From: Bacillota bacterium
Lineage (GTDB): Bacteria > Bacillota_C > Negativicutes > JAEYSJ01
Reading direction: 5' to 3'
Assembly: GCA_023434855.1 (NCBI GenBank)
Contig: JAEYSJ010000021.1
Span: 1 to 11,275, forward strand
DNA length: 11,275 nt
Of the stretch, positions 1-8,003 are shown in pieces; the stretch's first letter is position 1; each line of letters opens with the position of its first letter. The translations under genes and the position numbers were made by a program. The notes under the pieces were generated by a model. The model saw nothing but the letters and a program-made list of their open reading frames with translations, searched no databases and was not told the DNA's origin.

Positions 1-313
1 CCAATCGGTTGCCGACAGGCCGTTCGCCATAGCCGTCATAAGCATTAGAAACCGATTCCTGCTGCTTAGCTGTATTGAGCAAAAACTGCAGCCGGTGGCT
101 AATCCCCTGATTGGTCAGGCGGATTGAATCCAACAGCGACCTTCCTTCGGCAGTTCGCTTATAATCGTCTTCACAGCTATCAAGCTCAGCCTGGATTTTT
201 TCCCGCTGATTCATTAGTTCAAAAAACAGATCAATATAATTTCTTATGAGGAACTTAGACATTTCCTGCGTCAGGAAATGGTAGTCCTGCCATAACTCCC
301 GCGGCGCTTTCAT
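1..313 (-). CDS. FliT-like flagellar chaperone, 3' end cut by window edge
   Basis: The frame is open from an ATG at 313 to the window edge, giving 104 codons with no stop, so the gene is partial. The product begins MKAPRELWQDYHFLTQEMSK and appears entirely helical. Residues 10-45 (TQEMSKFL, then FFELMNQREKIQAEL) resemble the first helices of FliT-type proteins, in which an 'RE-x-I/L' segment follows a short acidic/hydrophobic helix. FliT proteins are small (about 100-120 residues) cytoplasmic chaperones for the filament cap FliD, and some also tune flagellar gene expression. The ATG shares one base with the fliS stop (TAATG), which implies translational coupling. No strong separate ribosome site is visible, only GGTGG-like runs inside the fliS tail. 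Position directly after fliD-fliS supports the call. Sequence identity across FliT families is low, so the name is an inference and another small helical flagellar protein is possible. Confidence 0.62.
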   Translation of the reverse strand, partial: MKAPRELWQDYHFLTQEMSKFLIRNYIDLFFELMNQREKIQAELDSCEDDYKRTAEGRSLLDSIRLTNQGISHRLQFLLNTAKQQESVSNAYDGYGERPVGNRL

Positions 314-711
314 TAGCGAGCCACCGCCACCTGCTGCTGTCCTTTGGCCAGCTTCATTGCTTCAGCCCAGGTAGTGCGCAGATCAACTAAAATTGCTTTG
401 GCGTCTTCCAGCGGCTGAACTTGCTTTTTCACATTCCCCTGAATTAGGCTTTGCTCAATAAACTGATATAAAGCCATCCAGTATAGCGAAAGCTCATACT
501 GCATGTCCAAGGTACTCATAAATTCGCGCACAATATCCTGTGCTCTTAAATTTGCGGCATTCGCTTTTTCCAGGTTACCCAATTGTGTAGCCTGAATGCT
601 TTCATTGACAAACCGGATAGCACCGTTATACAGCATGAGTGTTAACTCTTCTGGTGACGCGGTCATTACTTGTTGTGTTTTATAGGTATTCGCTGTTGTA
701 GCAGCATTCAT
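313..711 (-). CDS. fliS: Flagellar export chaperone FliS
   Basis: This 132-residue cytoplasmic chaperone binds the C-terminal disordered segment of flagellin, prevents its polymerisation in the cytosol and delivers it to the flagellar export gate. The diagnostic N-terminal block is present: YKTQQVMTASPEELTLMLYN at residues 10-29, then GAIRFV. The rest forms the expected helices, including the NLRAQDIVREFMSTLD segment near residues 53-68. Length matches the family, about 125-135 residues. The start is supported by a GGAGGA ribosome site 6 bases before the ATG. The gene follows fliD by 33 bases and overlaps the next, fliT-like gene by one base (TAATG). In Firmicutes FliS can also displace FliW from flagellin, which links it to the FliW-CsrA circuit encoded upstream in this window. 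That last role is known for the family and was not seen here. Confidence 0.95.
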   Translation of the reverse strand: MNAATTANTYKTQQVMTASPEELTLMLYNGAIRFVNESIQATQLGNLEKANAANLRAQDIVREFMSTLDMQYELSLYWMALYQFIEQSLIQGNVKKQVQPLEDAKAILVDLRTTWAEAMKLAKGQQQVAVAR

Positions 712-744
712 ATGGATTCCTCCATGCTTTCGTTTAATGGTCCT

Positions 745-2610
745 TTATTGGCCGAGCTGCTGCGACAGCCACGCGCTTTGCTTACTTAGGCTGCCGAGAG
801 CCTTCTCCATAGCATCAAATTGTTTATAATAGCGGGCTTCAACTTGAGCCAGTCGATTATTCATATCATACAGCTGGTCTTTATAGTCTGCAATACTTTT
901 TGCCATATTGCTTTTTGTATCCGTAACATTTGGCGTACCTGCTTCGGTTTTCAACCTGTCAAGTGCAGAGTACATTTGATCATATAACCGGTTGGCGACC
1001 CCTTCGGTGTTTTGTGTATCGCCAGGTGTACCAAAGATCTTGAATACAACATCAGGGTCTTCTTCCAATGCTGCCCGTAAGTCTTTTTCGGTCACATATA
1101 TTTTGCCACCATTATCGGCTTCGGTTGTAAGCTTACCATCATCATCAAAATATTTACCTGTGCCAATCCCAATATCAATAGCACTTTTGTATTTTCCGGT
1201 TAAGCCTTTTATTGGATCAGTAAAACTCATTCGAAGATTAGAAACCATCTGGGTGAGAATAGGATCACGGCGAAGGGAACCGCTTTTGGCTTTATCTTCC
1301 CAGGCTTTTATATCACTGTCCTTCATATCGGCCTTTTGAGCGTCTGTCAGCGGAGCAAAGTCAGCGTATTTATCTTCCTTTAATTCTTTCTGAATTAAGG
1401 CCATGAAAGTATTATAGCTATCTACGAAGCTTTGGACATTGGCGATGGTTTTATCAATATCCGGTTGAACACCAATGTTAGTCGGGATTGGATTATTAGC
1501 AGAATCGACAAAGCTAGTAGATTTTAACGTGTATGTAACACCGGAAACGGTGAAAGTATTCGAACTTTGCCTAAGCTCTACCCCATCCAATTTAACAATT
1601 GCATTTTGACCGTTCTGTACTAACTGCTTCATGCCAAGTTTATTGGCTAAAAAATCTTTCCCCGTATCGTCTCCTCCTGCAATTGACCAGCCATTATTGA
1701 TGTCAACTGCCTTGATGGTGATACGTCCGGTTGCAGAATCAAGCGTAGCTGCTCCAGCACCTAATTGAGCGTTAATTTTTCCCAGCATACTGTCAATTGT
1801 ATCAGCGGGGGTTATCGTGATTGGCGTGTTCACTCCATTTTTACCAATGTTTAATACAAAGTCACTGCTTATCCCAAGAGCAGTTCCAATGGTATCAGAA
1901 CCATTGCTAAAAGTATTTTGACTCGTCATGCCGACCGTACTAAGGTTATCACTGGATGTTCCAATTTTCAACTTATTAAATAAGAAGTCTATCCCTTTAT
2001 CATTAGTACCTTCAAAATTGATAGCAGCCGTCGATCCCGTTTTATTCGAAAACAGATAAAAACGATCTAAGGTATAATCATAGTTGGCTTTTACATCAGC
2101 GTCTGCTTTATTAATACTGCTGACCACATCACTAAGCGTTGTTGTTTCCGTGACATCAATTTTTACCGTCTTTCCGTTGATGGACAGTGAAAAGCTGTCT
2201 CCAGCAGTATATCCGAACTGCTGAATCAACGTTCCTTTTGTCTTGCCACTGTCTGTATCGGTTATGCTGTCACTGCTGGACATTTTAACGCCATCCGCCA
2301 GTTGCTGCACAATCAGCGAATGAGACACATTAGCCGCATCAGCATTGGCCGTAGCACTTGCTACTGTTTCATTGGTAGAAGTCACTTGCTTAGGTGATAA
2401 ACTAGTCTGTTTCTTAAAATCGGAAATCGTTTTATTTCTGAAATCCTGTGCTAATGTATAAATCGTATTAACATCCTGCTTTTTCCATTCCACCTGAGTC
2501 TTTTTCTGCCAGACCTTATCGTAAGAAGCCCTGCGCGCCTTCATTAAATCCTTAACCATCTGATCAATGTCCATACCCGATCCGCTAAGTCCATATGTTC
2601 TCATTACCAT
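745..2610 (-). CDS. fliD: Flagellar filament cap protein FliD (hook-associated protein 2)
   Basis: This 621-residue secreted protein caps the growing filament and promotes insertion of flagellin subunits beneath it. The FliD N-terminal domain covers about residues 8-105, starting with LSGSGMDIDQMVKDLMKARR. Two flagellin-IN-like beta modules follow, around 138-200 (GDSFSLSINGKTVKIDV) and 250-302 (FVLNIGKNGVNTPITI). The C-terminal domain runs from about 334 to the end and closes with the typical helix and tail YYKQFDAMEKALGSLSKQSAWLSQQLGQ in two adjacent parts (595-609 and 610-621). The start is supported by GGAGG eight bases before the first ATG. A second ATG two codons later is less well spaced. 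Length is somewhat above that of enteric FliD, as expected with two inserted beta modules. The gene follows flaG by 21 bases and is followed by fliS, so flaG-fliD-fliS-fliT-like form one operon. Confidence 0.96.
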   Translation of the reverse strand: MVMRTYGLSGSGMDIDQMVKDLMKARRASYDKVWQKKTQVEWKKQDVNTIYTLAQDFRNKTISDFKKQTSLSPKQVTSTNETVASATANADAANVSHSLIVQQLADGVKMSSSDSITDTDSGKTKGTLIQQFGYTAGDSFSLSINGKTVKIDVTETTTLSDVVSSINKADADVKANYDYTLDRFYLFSNKTGSTAAINFEGTNDKGIDFLFNKLKIGTSSDNLSTVGMTSQNTFSNGSDTIGTALGISSDFVLNIGKNGVNTPITITPADTIDSMLGKINAQLGAGAATLDSATGRITIKAVDINNGWSIAGGDDTGKDFLANKLGMKQLVQNGQNAIVKLDGVELRQSSNTFTVSGVTYTLKSTSFVDSANNPIPTNIGVQPDIDKTIANVQSFVDSYNTFMALIQKELKEDKYADFAPLTDAQKADMKDSDIKAWEDKAKSGSLRRDPILTQMVSNLRMSFTDPIKGLTGKYKSAIDIGIGTGKYFDDDGKLTTEADNGGKIYVTEKDLRAALEEDPDVVFKIFGTPGDTQNTEGVANRLYDQMYSALDRLKTEAGTPNVTDTKSNMAKSIADYKDQLYDMNNRLAQVEARYYKQFDAMEKALGSLSKQSAWLSQQLGQ

Positions 2611-2631
2611 CTGTACAACCTCCTATCGAAA

Positions 2632-3000
2632 CTACGCTTTTTTATCTAACAATAGTCCAACATATTCTTGTATGTTGGCAATTGTATCCAACAATTCATG
2701 AGGTGGAAATTCCTTTAGCACTGTACCGTCACGCTTATCAACCATTTGCACAATCAGCCGCTGAGTTTTCTCATGAAGCGAGAACTGTAAGTCGGTATTC
2801 ATTAATTGCATTAACTTATTCATTTTATCTGTGACTTGTTCGGCCTCATCACGACTAAGTGGCTTGGCTTCTGCTTGTTTCGGATAATCGTATTTTGTGG
2901 CAGTCTTAGCTGTTACAGATCCGCCAAGCTGACTATCTATTGAAAGCTTGGAAGCTTGATTAGTTGCAAGTATCACGGTAGTTTTTAAAGTGACATCCAT
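2632..3000 (-). CDS. flaG: FlaG family flagellar protein
   Basis: The 122-residue product has a low-complexity, probably disordered N-terminal half (residues 1-50). A conserved FlaG domain follows at about 55-119: LQFSLHEKTQRLIVQMVD at 71-88, then DGTVLKEFPPHELLD and a final VGLLLDKKA. This 'LxFxxHExxxxLxVxxVD...IP/PPxExLD...GLLxD' pattern is characteristic of FlaG. The family lies next to fliD in many polar and peritrichous flagellates and influences filament length or export, but its exact biochemistry is unsettled. GAGGTGG upstream of the ATG serves as the ribosome site. It is the first gene of the downstream operon, preceded by a terminator and a sigma-28-like promoter. The Phe in FPPHELLD, where many members have Ile, is a mild variation. 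Confidence 0.9.
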   Translation of the reverse strand: MDVTLKTTVILATNQASKLSIDSQLGGSVTAKTATKYDYPKQAEAKPLSRDEAEQVTDKMNKLMQLMNTDLQFSLHEKTQRLIVQMVDKRDGTVLKEFPPHELLDTIANIQEYVGLLLDKKA

Positions 3001-3035
3001 GTCTTGTCCACCTCGTTAAATTCTTCTCTATTGTT

Positions 3036-3062
3036 ATATCGAACGATTGGAGCTATTCCTAA
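3036..3062 (-). promoter_or_regulatory. Candidate sigma-28 promoter for flaG-fliD-fliS
   Basis: Read on the minus strand, TTCGATAT (3043..3036) matches six of eight bases of the sigma-28/SigD -10 consensus GCCGATAT. Fourteen to fifteen bases upstream lies TAGG or TTAG, a poor (two of four) match to the TAAA -35. The position, about 36 bases before the flaG ATG, and the shared CGATATAA core with the hag promoter candidate support it. The weak -35 lowers confidence. Confidence 0.45.
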
Positions 3063-3070
3063 AGAGGAAT
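3055..3070. repeat. Short perfect inverted repeat over the flaG promoter -35 region
   Basis: ATTCCT and AGGAAT form a perfect 6-bp inverted repeat around a 4-base centre. It lies between the upstream terminator and the candidate flaG -10, overlapping the expected -35. It could be an operator or a small hairpin. At this length chance is also plausible. Confidence 0.3.
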
Positions 3071-3075
3071 GTATG

Positions 3076-3107
3076 AAAAAGTTACTGCAACTTTATGCTG
3101 CAGTAAC
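3076..3107 (-). terminator. Intrinsic terminator after the 941-residue glycosyltransferase gene
   Basis: On the minus strand GTTACTGCA (3107..3099) pairs with TGCAGTAAC (3089..3081) in a perfect 9-bp stem with a 9-base loop, followed directly by TTTTTC. It lies about 50 bases past the stop codon at 3158. There is no U-run on the plus-strand side, so it acts on minus-strand transcripts. It separates the glycosyltransferase unit from the flaG operon. Confidence 0.8.
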
Positions 3108-3157
3108 AAAACTCAATTATTACTAAAAAACGCTTACCAAATTAACAACATCAAATT

Positions 3158-5983
3158 CTATATATCAATGACCTTTAAAATATTTCTCGCAAATCCTTCA
3201 TGAGTAAATTGTTTATATTGCTCCCCTTTTAAAAAATCATCAATATTATTGATATAAGCATTATAATCGGTTTCATTCATAGTACTAAGAAATATATATA
3301 AATCTTCATAACTATCAAATTCTCTTCGATCAATGAACGTATTCGCTGGAATGTAGTCACTTATATTAGGAGCTCCTAAATAAACAGGCACACATCTTGA
3401 GAAAAAACAATCAAATATTTTTTCCGTTATATATCCATTCATTACTCCATTCTCGTAGCAAATAGCAAAACGATATTTAGACATTACAGGCAACTTACCT
3501 TCAATTTTCCCTTTGTAATTTTTATATTTACTTTGTTCCCATCCATTTCCATAAAAATCAAAATCATTACCATGTTTATTCTCAAAGAAATTAATAGCTT
3601 TTAAACGCTCACTATATAACTCACCGGAAATTTCCGATGATTTGTTACTCGCAACTAAAGTGCAAAGTTTTTTTTCTGAGAATTGATGTATAAAGGGATT
3701 TACCAAATTGTCAGGCTGACTAAAATTAAATTTAAAATATTTAATACCATCTACCAAATCATCGTTCCAAGTAAAAATATAATCAAATGTTTCGTGTAAT
3801 TCACAATCATAGTTTTCTGGCATAATAAATGGAGACTCAAATAGAATCAGAAGTTTTTTAGGTTGCACTATGGCCTTTTTCATTTCATTAAAATAGTATT
3901 GTCCCTTATATACATGGTGATAATTTGCTTTAAAAACGGAATTTTTATACGATTTAGGTGCATCAAAAAACATAATAAAATCTGTATCACAAATTTCATT
4001 TTTGTCAATTGTATTTAACCTATATCCTCGATTATTTAATTCTTCTGTTAAATGATCTATAGAACTTTTACCAATATCAACCCCCAAAAAATTACCTATA
4101 TTTTTGTCATTTAACAAAACGTTATCTAACCAGGCATCATAACCAGGATAAATTGAGAAATTTCTCTTTAATTTAAAATCAGATAAAGTATATAAGAATT
4201 TTGACACTAGTAATTTTTCCGCTTCTTTTTCATTTGCAAAAGTTGATATTGATTTTAATTTTTCTATTATTGTTTTGTGTTCTTCAGGTATATCTGATAT
4301 AAGGTTATATCGAATAACGTTTTCATAGCCTATCTTTTTCAATTCCTCAATTAATTTATTAGAATTAAAATTCTGTAAAACAAAATCATTTTGAATTCCA
4401 TTGATATTTCCATTTAAAAGATTTACTAAATTGATATAATATGAAGGATTCGTAGAATAAAATATCACTTGTCCTTCTTTTTCAACAATTTTACTAATTT
4501 GTTCAAAAAATAATGTCCCTTTATCGTAGCTTGATATGTGTTCTTCTAAAAATCCATCCACTATTATATAATCAAACTTACTATTATTTAAAAGTTCTAT
4601 TTTATCCTGGCCACAAAAGACATTATTGCATACCGTTTGCAGATCAATTAAATATCTCTCTTGTGTAGTTATATAATATAATTCAACATTATATACACCT
4701 TTTTCCCTAAGAGAATTTTTTATTTGTAAAATATTAGCCCCACATGAGTTCCCGATTCCCAAGATTTTAATATTTTTGGGATTGGGTGGATAATTAATTA
4801 CTTCTAAAATTTCAGGATTGAAATTTGCATCATCCCAGGCGTCTACTCCAAATTTGTTGAAAAATATTTTTCGATTGCGTTCTAATAAATTATGTTTTTT
4901 ATAATCCATACTAATGGTCACCGATCCAAAATGATGCCAAAAAGTATCTTTGGCAAATATTAGCTTGTACCCCTTACGCCTCATTTTAAAGCTAAAGTCA
5001 TCATCATCAAAACCACCTTGACTATATGCGGTTTCAACTTGTCCTACTTCAAAAAACAATTTTGTTCTTGTGATATATCCATATGTAATTAAACGTATTC
5101 TCTCTTCCCATTTATTTGCATTACTTACGTTATATTGTCGAGCAATGCATTGCATTTCTGCTATACTTTTATACTCTAAGTTAACTTGTTGAAAATTTGA
5201 AGAAGCACTACATGCTGGTACAACCATTCCAATTTGGGGATCAGATTTTATGCAGCTTAATAAATTATCTAGCCAATGACTTGTAACTATCAAGTCATTG
5301 CTTAAGAATACTAAGTATTCTCCGTCTGCTCTGCTAACCCCGCCATTGAGCGCCCTTGCACCTCCTACATTTTCCGGAAAATGCACTTTTTTTGTATTAG
5401 GAAGCCATTCAAAATATTCTTTTGTACCGTCAGAAGATCCGTTATCTACGGTTATTAATTCAAATTCAATATGAGGCGTATATTTATATAAACTATCGAC
5501 ACATAATTTTGTATATTCCAATTGATTGTATGCAAGGATAACTATACTAACAAGTACACTCTTTGAAGTATATCTTTTTTTATTGAATTCTTCTAATTGT
5601 TCTTCTAATTGGTTAATATGAGTTTGAATATCAAAATCATATTGATTTTGACAAGGCATTTCTTGAAGTGCTCGTTTAAAAAAATAAAGAGCACTCTCTA
5701 AATAACCTTTCTCATGATATATATATCCTAAGTTATATAGTGAATCAAAAAAATTACTATTAATATTAAGCGATTCTTTTAGTATCTCTGCAGCCTGTTC
5801 AATATTTCCTTGTTGGTAATCTATAGTTGCAAGAATTGATTTAATTTCAGCATCATCACAAATAATACTTTCATATTCATTAATTATATTTTTTGCTTCA
5901 TCGTAACGCTTCCCTTGTATTAACTCATTTAATAATGTCTTAATTTTAGCCGCATATTTTTCCATTTCAATTTGATTTCTCAT
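3158..5983 (-). CDS. Multidomain glycosyltransferase: TPR, GT2, methyltransferase-like and GT10 (fucosyltransferase-type) domains
   Basis: This 941-residue protein has no signal peptide or membrane segment that I can see, so it is probably cytoplasmic. Residues ~10-112 are TPR-like helices (FDSLYNLGYIYHEKGYLESA at 79-98). Residues ~142-360 form a GT2 glycosyltransferase with VSIVILAYNQ (145-154), VDNGSSDGT (179-187), NVGGARALNGG (205-215), a FLSND (226-230) in the usual DxD/NND place, and GGFDDDDF (323-330). Residues ~403-560 look like a degenerate Rossmann/methyltransferase domain (ILGIGNSCGANILQIK, then FDYIIVDGF). Residues ~630-941 resemble GT10 fucosyltransferases: ILFESPFIMPENYD (713-726), FAICYEN (839-845), GYITEKIFD (850-858), VPVYLGAPNISDYIP (865-879). 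The likely job is building or extending an O-glycan on flagellin, inferred from position between hag and flaG. Donor sugars cannot be read from sequence. Ribosome site is weak (GAGATAGAG). It is very AT-rich: one sampled 60-base line is 20% GC, against 45% for a line in hag. Confidence 0.85.
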   Translation of the reverse strand: MRNQIEMEKYAAKIKTLLNELIQGKRYDEAKNIINEYESIICDDAEIKSILATIDYQQGNIEQAAEILKESLNINSNFFDSLYNLGYIYHEKGYLESALYFFKRALQEMPCQNQYDFDIQTHINQLEEQLEEFNKKRYTSKSVLVSIVILAYNQLEYTKLCVDSLYKYTPHIEFELITVDNGSSDGTKEYFEWLPNTKKVHFPENVGGARALNGGVSRADGEYLVFLSNDLIVTSHWLDNLLSCIKSDPQIGMVVPACSASSNFQQVNLEYKSIAEMQCIARQYNVSNANKWEERIRLITYGYITRTKLFFEVGQVETAYSQGGFDDDDFSFKMRRKGYKLIFAKDTFWHHFGSVTISMDYKKHNLLERNRKIFFNKFGVDAWDDANFNPEILEVINYPPNPKNIKILGIGNSCGANILQIKNSLREKGVYNVELYYITTQERYLIDLQTVCNNVFCGQDKIELLNNSKFDYIIVDGFLEEHISSYDKGTLFFEQISKIVEKEGQVIFYSTNPSYYINLVNLLNGNINGIQNDFVLQNFNSNKLIEELKKIGYENVIRYNLISDIPEEHKTIIEKLKSISTFANEKEAEKLLVSKFLYTLSDFKLKRNFSIYPGYDAWLDNVLLNDKNIGNFLGVDIGKSSIDHLTEELNNRGYRLNTIDKNEICDTDFIMFFDAPKSYKNSVFKANYHHVYKGQYYFNEMKKAIVQPKKLLILFESPFIMPENYDCELHETFDYIFTWNDDLVDGIKYFKFNFSQPDNLVNPFIHQFSEKKLCTLVASNKSSEISGELYSERLKAINFFENKHGNDFDFYGNGWEQSKYKNYKGKIEGKLPVMSKYRFAICYENGVMNGYITEKIFDCFFSRCVPVYLGAPNISDYIPANTFIDRREFDSYEDLYIFLSTMNETDYNAYINNIDDFLKGEQYKQFTHEGFARNILKVIDI

Positions 5984-6035
5984 TTTCTCTATCTCACTTT
6001 ACTTTATTTGTGTGATAAGCCTTTAACTCAATTCT

Positions 6036-7931
6036 TTATTCATCATTCATTTTCAAAATTTCTAAAGCCTTTAAATATTGAATATCTAATTTATTAATAC
6101 TAGCTAGATTCCAGTGTAAAAATTCGAAAATATCTTTACTTTCATAACCCATTTTATATGCGTTCACAAAAGATTTTATCGCTGCATCATACTGACATAA
6201 ACGGTGTAAACAATAAGCTTGATAATAGTACAAGGATGGATCGATAAATTCTTTAGAACCCGAAAGAATATATTCATAAAACTGTAAAGCTATATCATAA
6301 TACCCTTCTTGTAGAAATAGATTACCTAAATCAATCGCAATTTCTTTTTTAAAATAATCACTTAATGCGAGCAGCTGTTGCAATTGTTTATCATTTGCCC
6401 AGCATATAAAAATGTGCACTAAATTTAAAAAAGCAGACTTGTCGTCACTAGCAAATTCAAAAATTTCGCCGCAATAGGCTTTAATAATGTTGTTTAAAGA
6501 AATCGGTAATGATTTTGAGCAGCGAGTAGCAAACTCACTATTATTACTTAACATTGCCGCAGCAGCTGTTACGACTGCCAACTGTTCGTCACAATCTTGT
6601 ATGTAACAATCCAATAATGACGGAAATGCTTTTTCATAATATTTATTAGCTACTAACATTTGTAAAAGTATAAAATCTTGTTTTCCATATTTTTTTTCGC
6701 GCAAGTTTGTATAGTAAGCTAGAACTTTTGGTAATGCATGATTTACTAACCGAGTAGTTATAAAGTCCAATATACTCTCGTCGTCGATATTGTACAACGA
6801 ATTGATAAATAATATCACATCTTGATCTTTTTGATTACGGATTAACATCATCAATCGATCAAAACATTGTGAATGCTTATTATTAAGTTTTAAAGTCTCG
6901 ATATAATTTTCTATGGCATTATTATAATCATTCTGATGCTCGTTAATTATTCCCAAATGAAAATACACATATTGCATATTTGCAGACATCGAATTTATTT
7001 CTATGTCATCATATTTTTTTTGCAGTTCAACAACTGATTTATATGTAGTATATGCCAACCTATATTTTTTTGAATCAAAGAATAAATTTGCCTTATAAAA
7101 ACAAAACAATGGATGATTGGGGAATTTTTCAATTGCTTGATTAACTTCACACATAATTTGATTAAATGGATAACGAAGCCGCAGCATAGCATCAATTATA
7201 TTCTGATATGGTTTTACGTTATATCCCACAAATTTCGCTTTACTATTCAAAAATAGTCGAGCATATTCTATTGTTTTTTCCCATTCTTCGAGGCCAAAAT
7301 AACAATCACTAATATATTGATACATAGTTGGTTTTATAGATATAGTTTCACTATCTTTAAGAAGTAGTTCCAAATTTCGCTCTGCTTTTTTACGATTACT
7401 ATTAACAGAATAACCAGTATGATAAATCAATAGTTCGTTTTCATCAGCTAAAAACGCGTGTATTTTTTTATTATTTCCGACATTTATTAACATCTCATGA
7501 ATTGGATTTACATATTTTATATATTTATTATTCTTAAAGATTCGTACATGAGTTATTACATCCACAAACGAACCATCAGCATCATCAATATTAATCATTT
7601 TACAAGCAATAGCGTTGAAAGTTTTATCTAAACGTTTGATCAGAGGCCGAATATTTCTAGCCATATTCGCAGCAAAATACTCGTCAGCATCAAGAAAGAT
7701 AACCCAATCACCTTTTACTTTTGACAAAGCAAAGTTTTTAGCTTCAGCAAAGTGATCATTCCATGTAAAATGAAATACTTTCGCACCTAACTCTTTAGCA
7801 ATAGAGATAGTATCATCAGTAGAGCCAGTATCGATAACAACAACTTCATCAACTAGATCAATATAACTATTGATACATCGAGCAATCGTTTTCTCTTCAT
7901 TTTTAGCAATCATACAAGCAGAAAGTCTCAT
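6036..7931 (-). CDS. GT2 family glycosyltransferase with C-terminal TPR repeats
   Basis: The 631-residue protein opens with a classic GT2 (GT-A fold) domain, about residues 1-230. Visible motifs are SACMIAKNEE (4-13), VVVIDTGSTDDT (30-41), WNDHFAEAKNFAL (57-69) and the metal/nucleotide-binding FLDADE (79-84), with HTGY at 171-174. The remainder (~200-620) is helical with TPR-like units, clearest near 203-228, 275-300, 320-350 and 533-592. This 'IAKNEE' GT2 plus TPR architecture is common for enzymes that glycosylate peptides or proteins, the TPR probably holding the acceptor. No signal peptide or membrane helix is evident. Ribosome site GGGAG lies six bases before the ATG. The gene starts 19 bases after the hag terminator with no room for its own promoter, so it depends on readthrough or a promoter inside hag. 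A role in flagellin glycosylation is inferred from position. It is AT-rich like the next gene. Confidence 0.88.
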   Translation of the reverse strand: MRLSACMIAKNEEKTIARCINSYIDLVDEVVVIDTGSTDDTISIAKELGAKVFHFTWNDHFAEAKNFALSKVKGDWVIFLDADEYFAANMARNIRPLIKRLDKTFNAIACKMINIDDADGSFVDVITHVRIFKNNKYIKYVNPIHEMLINVGNNKKIHAFLADENELLIYHTGYSVNSNRKKAERNLELLLKDSETISIKPTMYQYISDCYFGLEEWEKTIEYARLFLNSKAKFVGYNVKPYQNIIDAMLRLRYPFNQIMCEVNQAIEKFPNHPLFCFYKANLFFDSKKYRLAYTTYKSVVELQKKYDDIEINSMSANMQYVYFHLGIINEHQNDYNNAIENYIETLKLNNKHSQCFDRLMMLIRNQKDQDVILFINSLYNIDDESILDFITTRLVNHALPKVLAYYTNLREKKYGKQDFILLQMLVANKYYEKAFPSLLDCYIQDCDEQLAVVTAAAAMLSNNSEFATRCSKSLPISLNNIIKAYCGEIFEFASDDKSAFLNLVHIFICWANDKQLQQLLALSDYFKKEIAIDLGNLFLQEGYYDIALQFYEYILSGSKEFIDPSLYYYQAYCLHRLCQYDAAIKSFVNAYKMGYESKDIFEFLHWNLASINKLDIQYLKALEILKMNDE

Positions 7932-7950
7932 GGTATACTCCCTTTTTTAT

Positions 7951-7981
7951 AAGAAAAAGGCCAGAGCAGAAACTCTGGCCT
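7951..7981 (-). terminator. Intrinsic terminator of hag
   Basis: On the minus strand AGGCCAGAG (7981..7973) and CTCTGGCCT (7966..7958) form a perfect, GC-rich 9-bp stem with a 6-base loop, followed by a T-run (TTTTCTTA). It begins 22 bases after the flagellin stop codon. It should end most flagellin transcripts before the glycosyltransferase genes. Confidence 0.92.
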
Positions 7982-8003
7982 CCTTCAGCTATCTTTGTTA
8001 TAA

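Noticed and set aside
992..1339. Plus-strand open frame of 115 codons inside fliD
   Set aside because: It lies wholly within the well-supported fliD gene on the other strand and its translation has no domain-like features.
7001..7195. Minus-strand frame of 64 codons inside the 631-residue glycosyltransferase gene
   Set aside because: It is a shifted-frame shadow with no ribosome site or motif.
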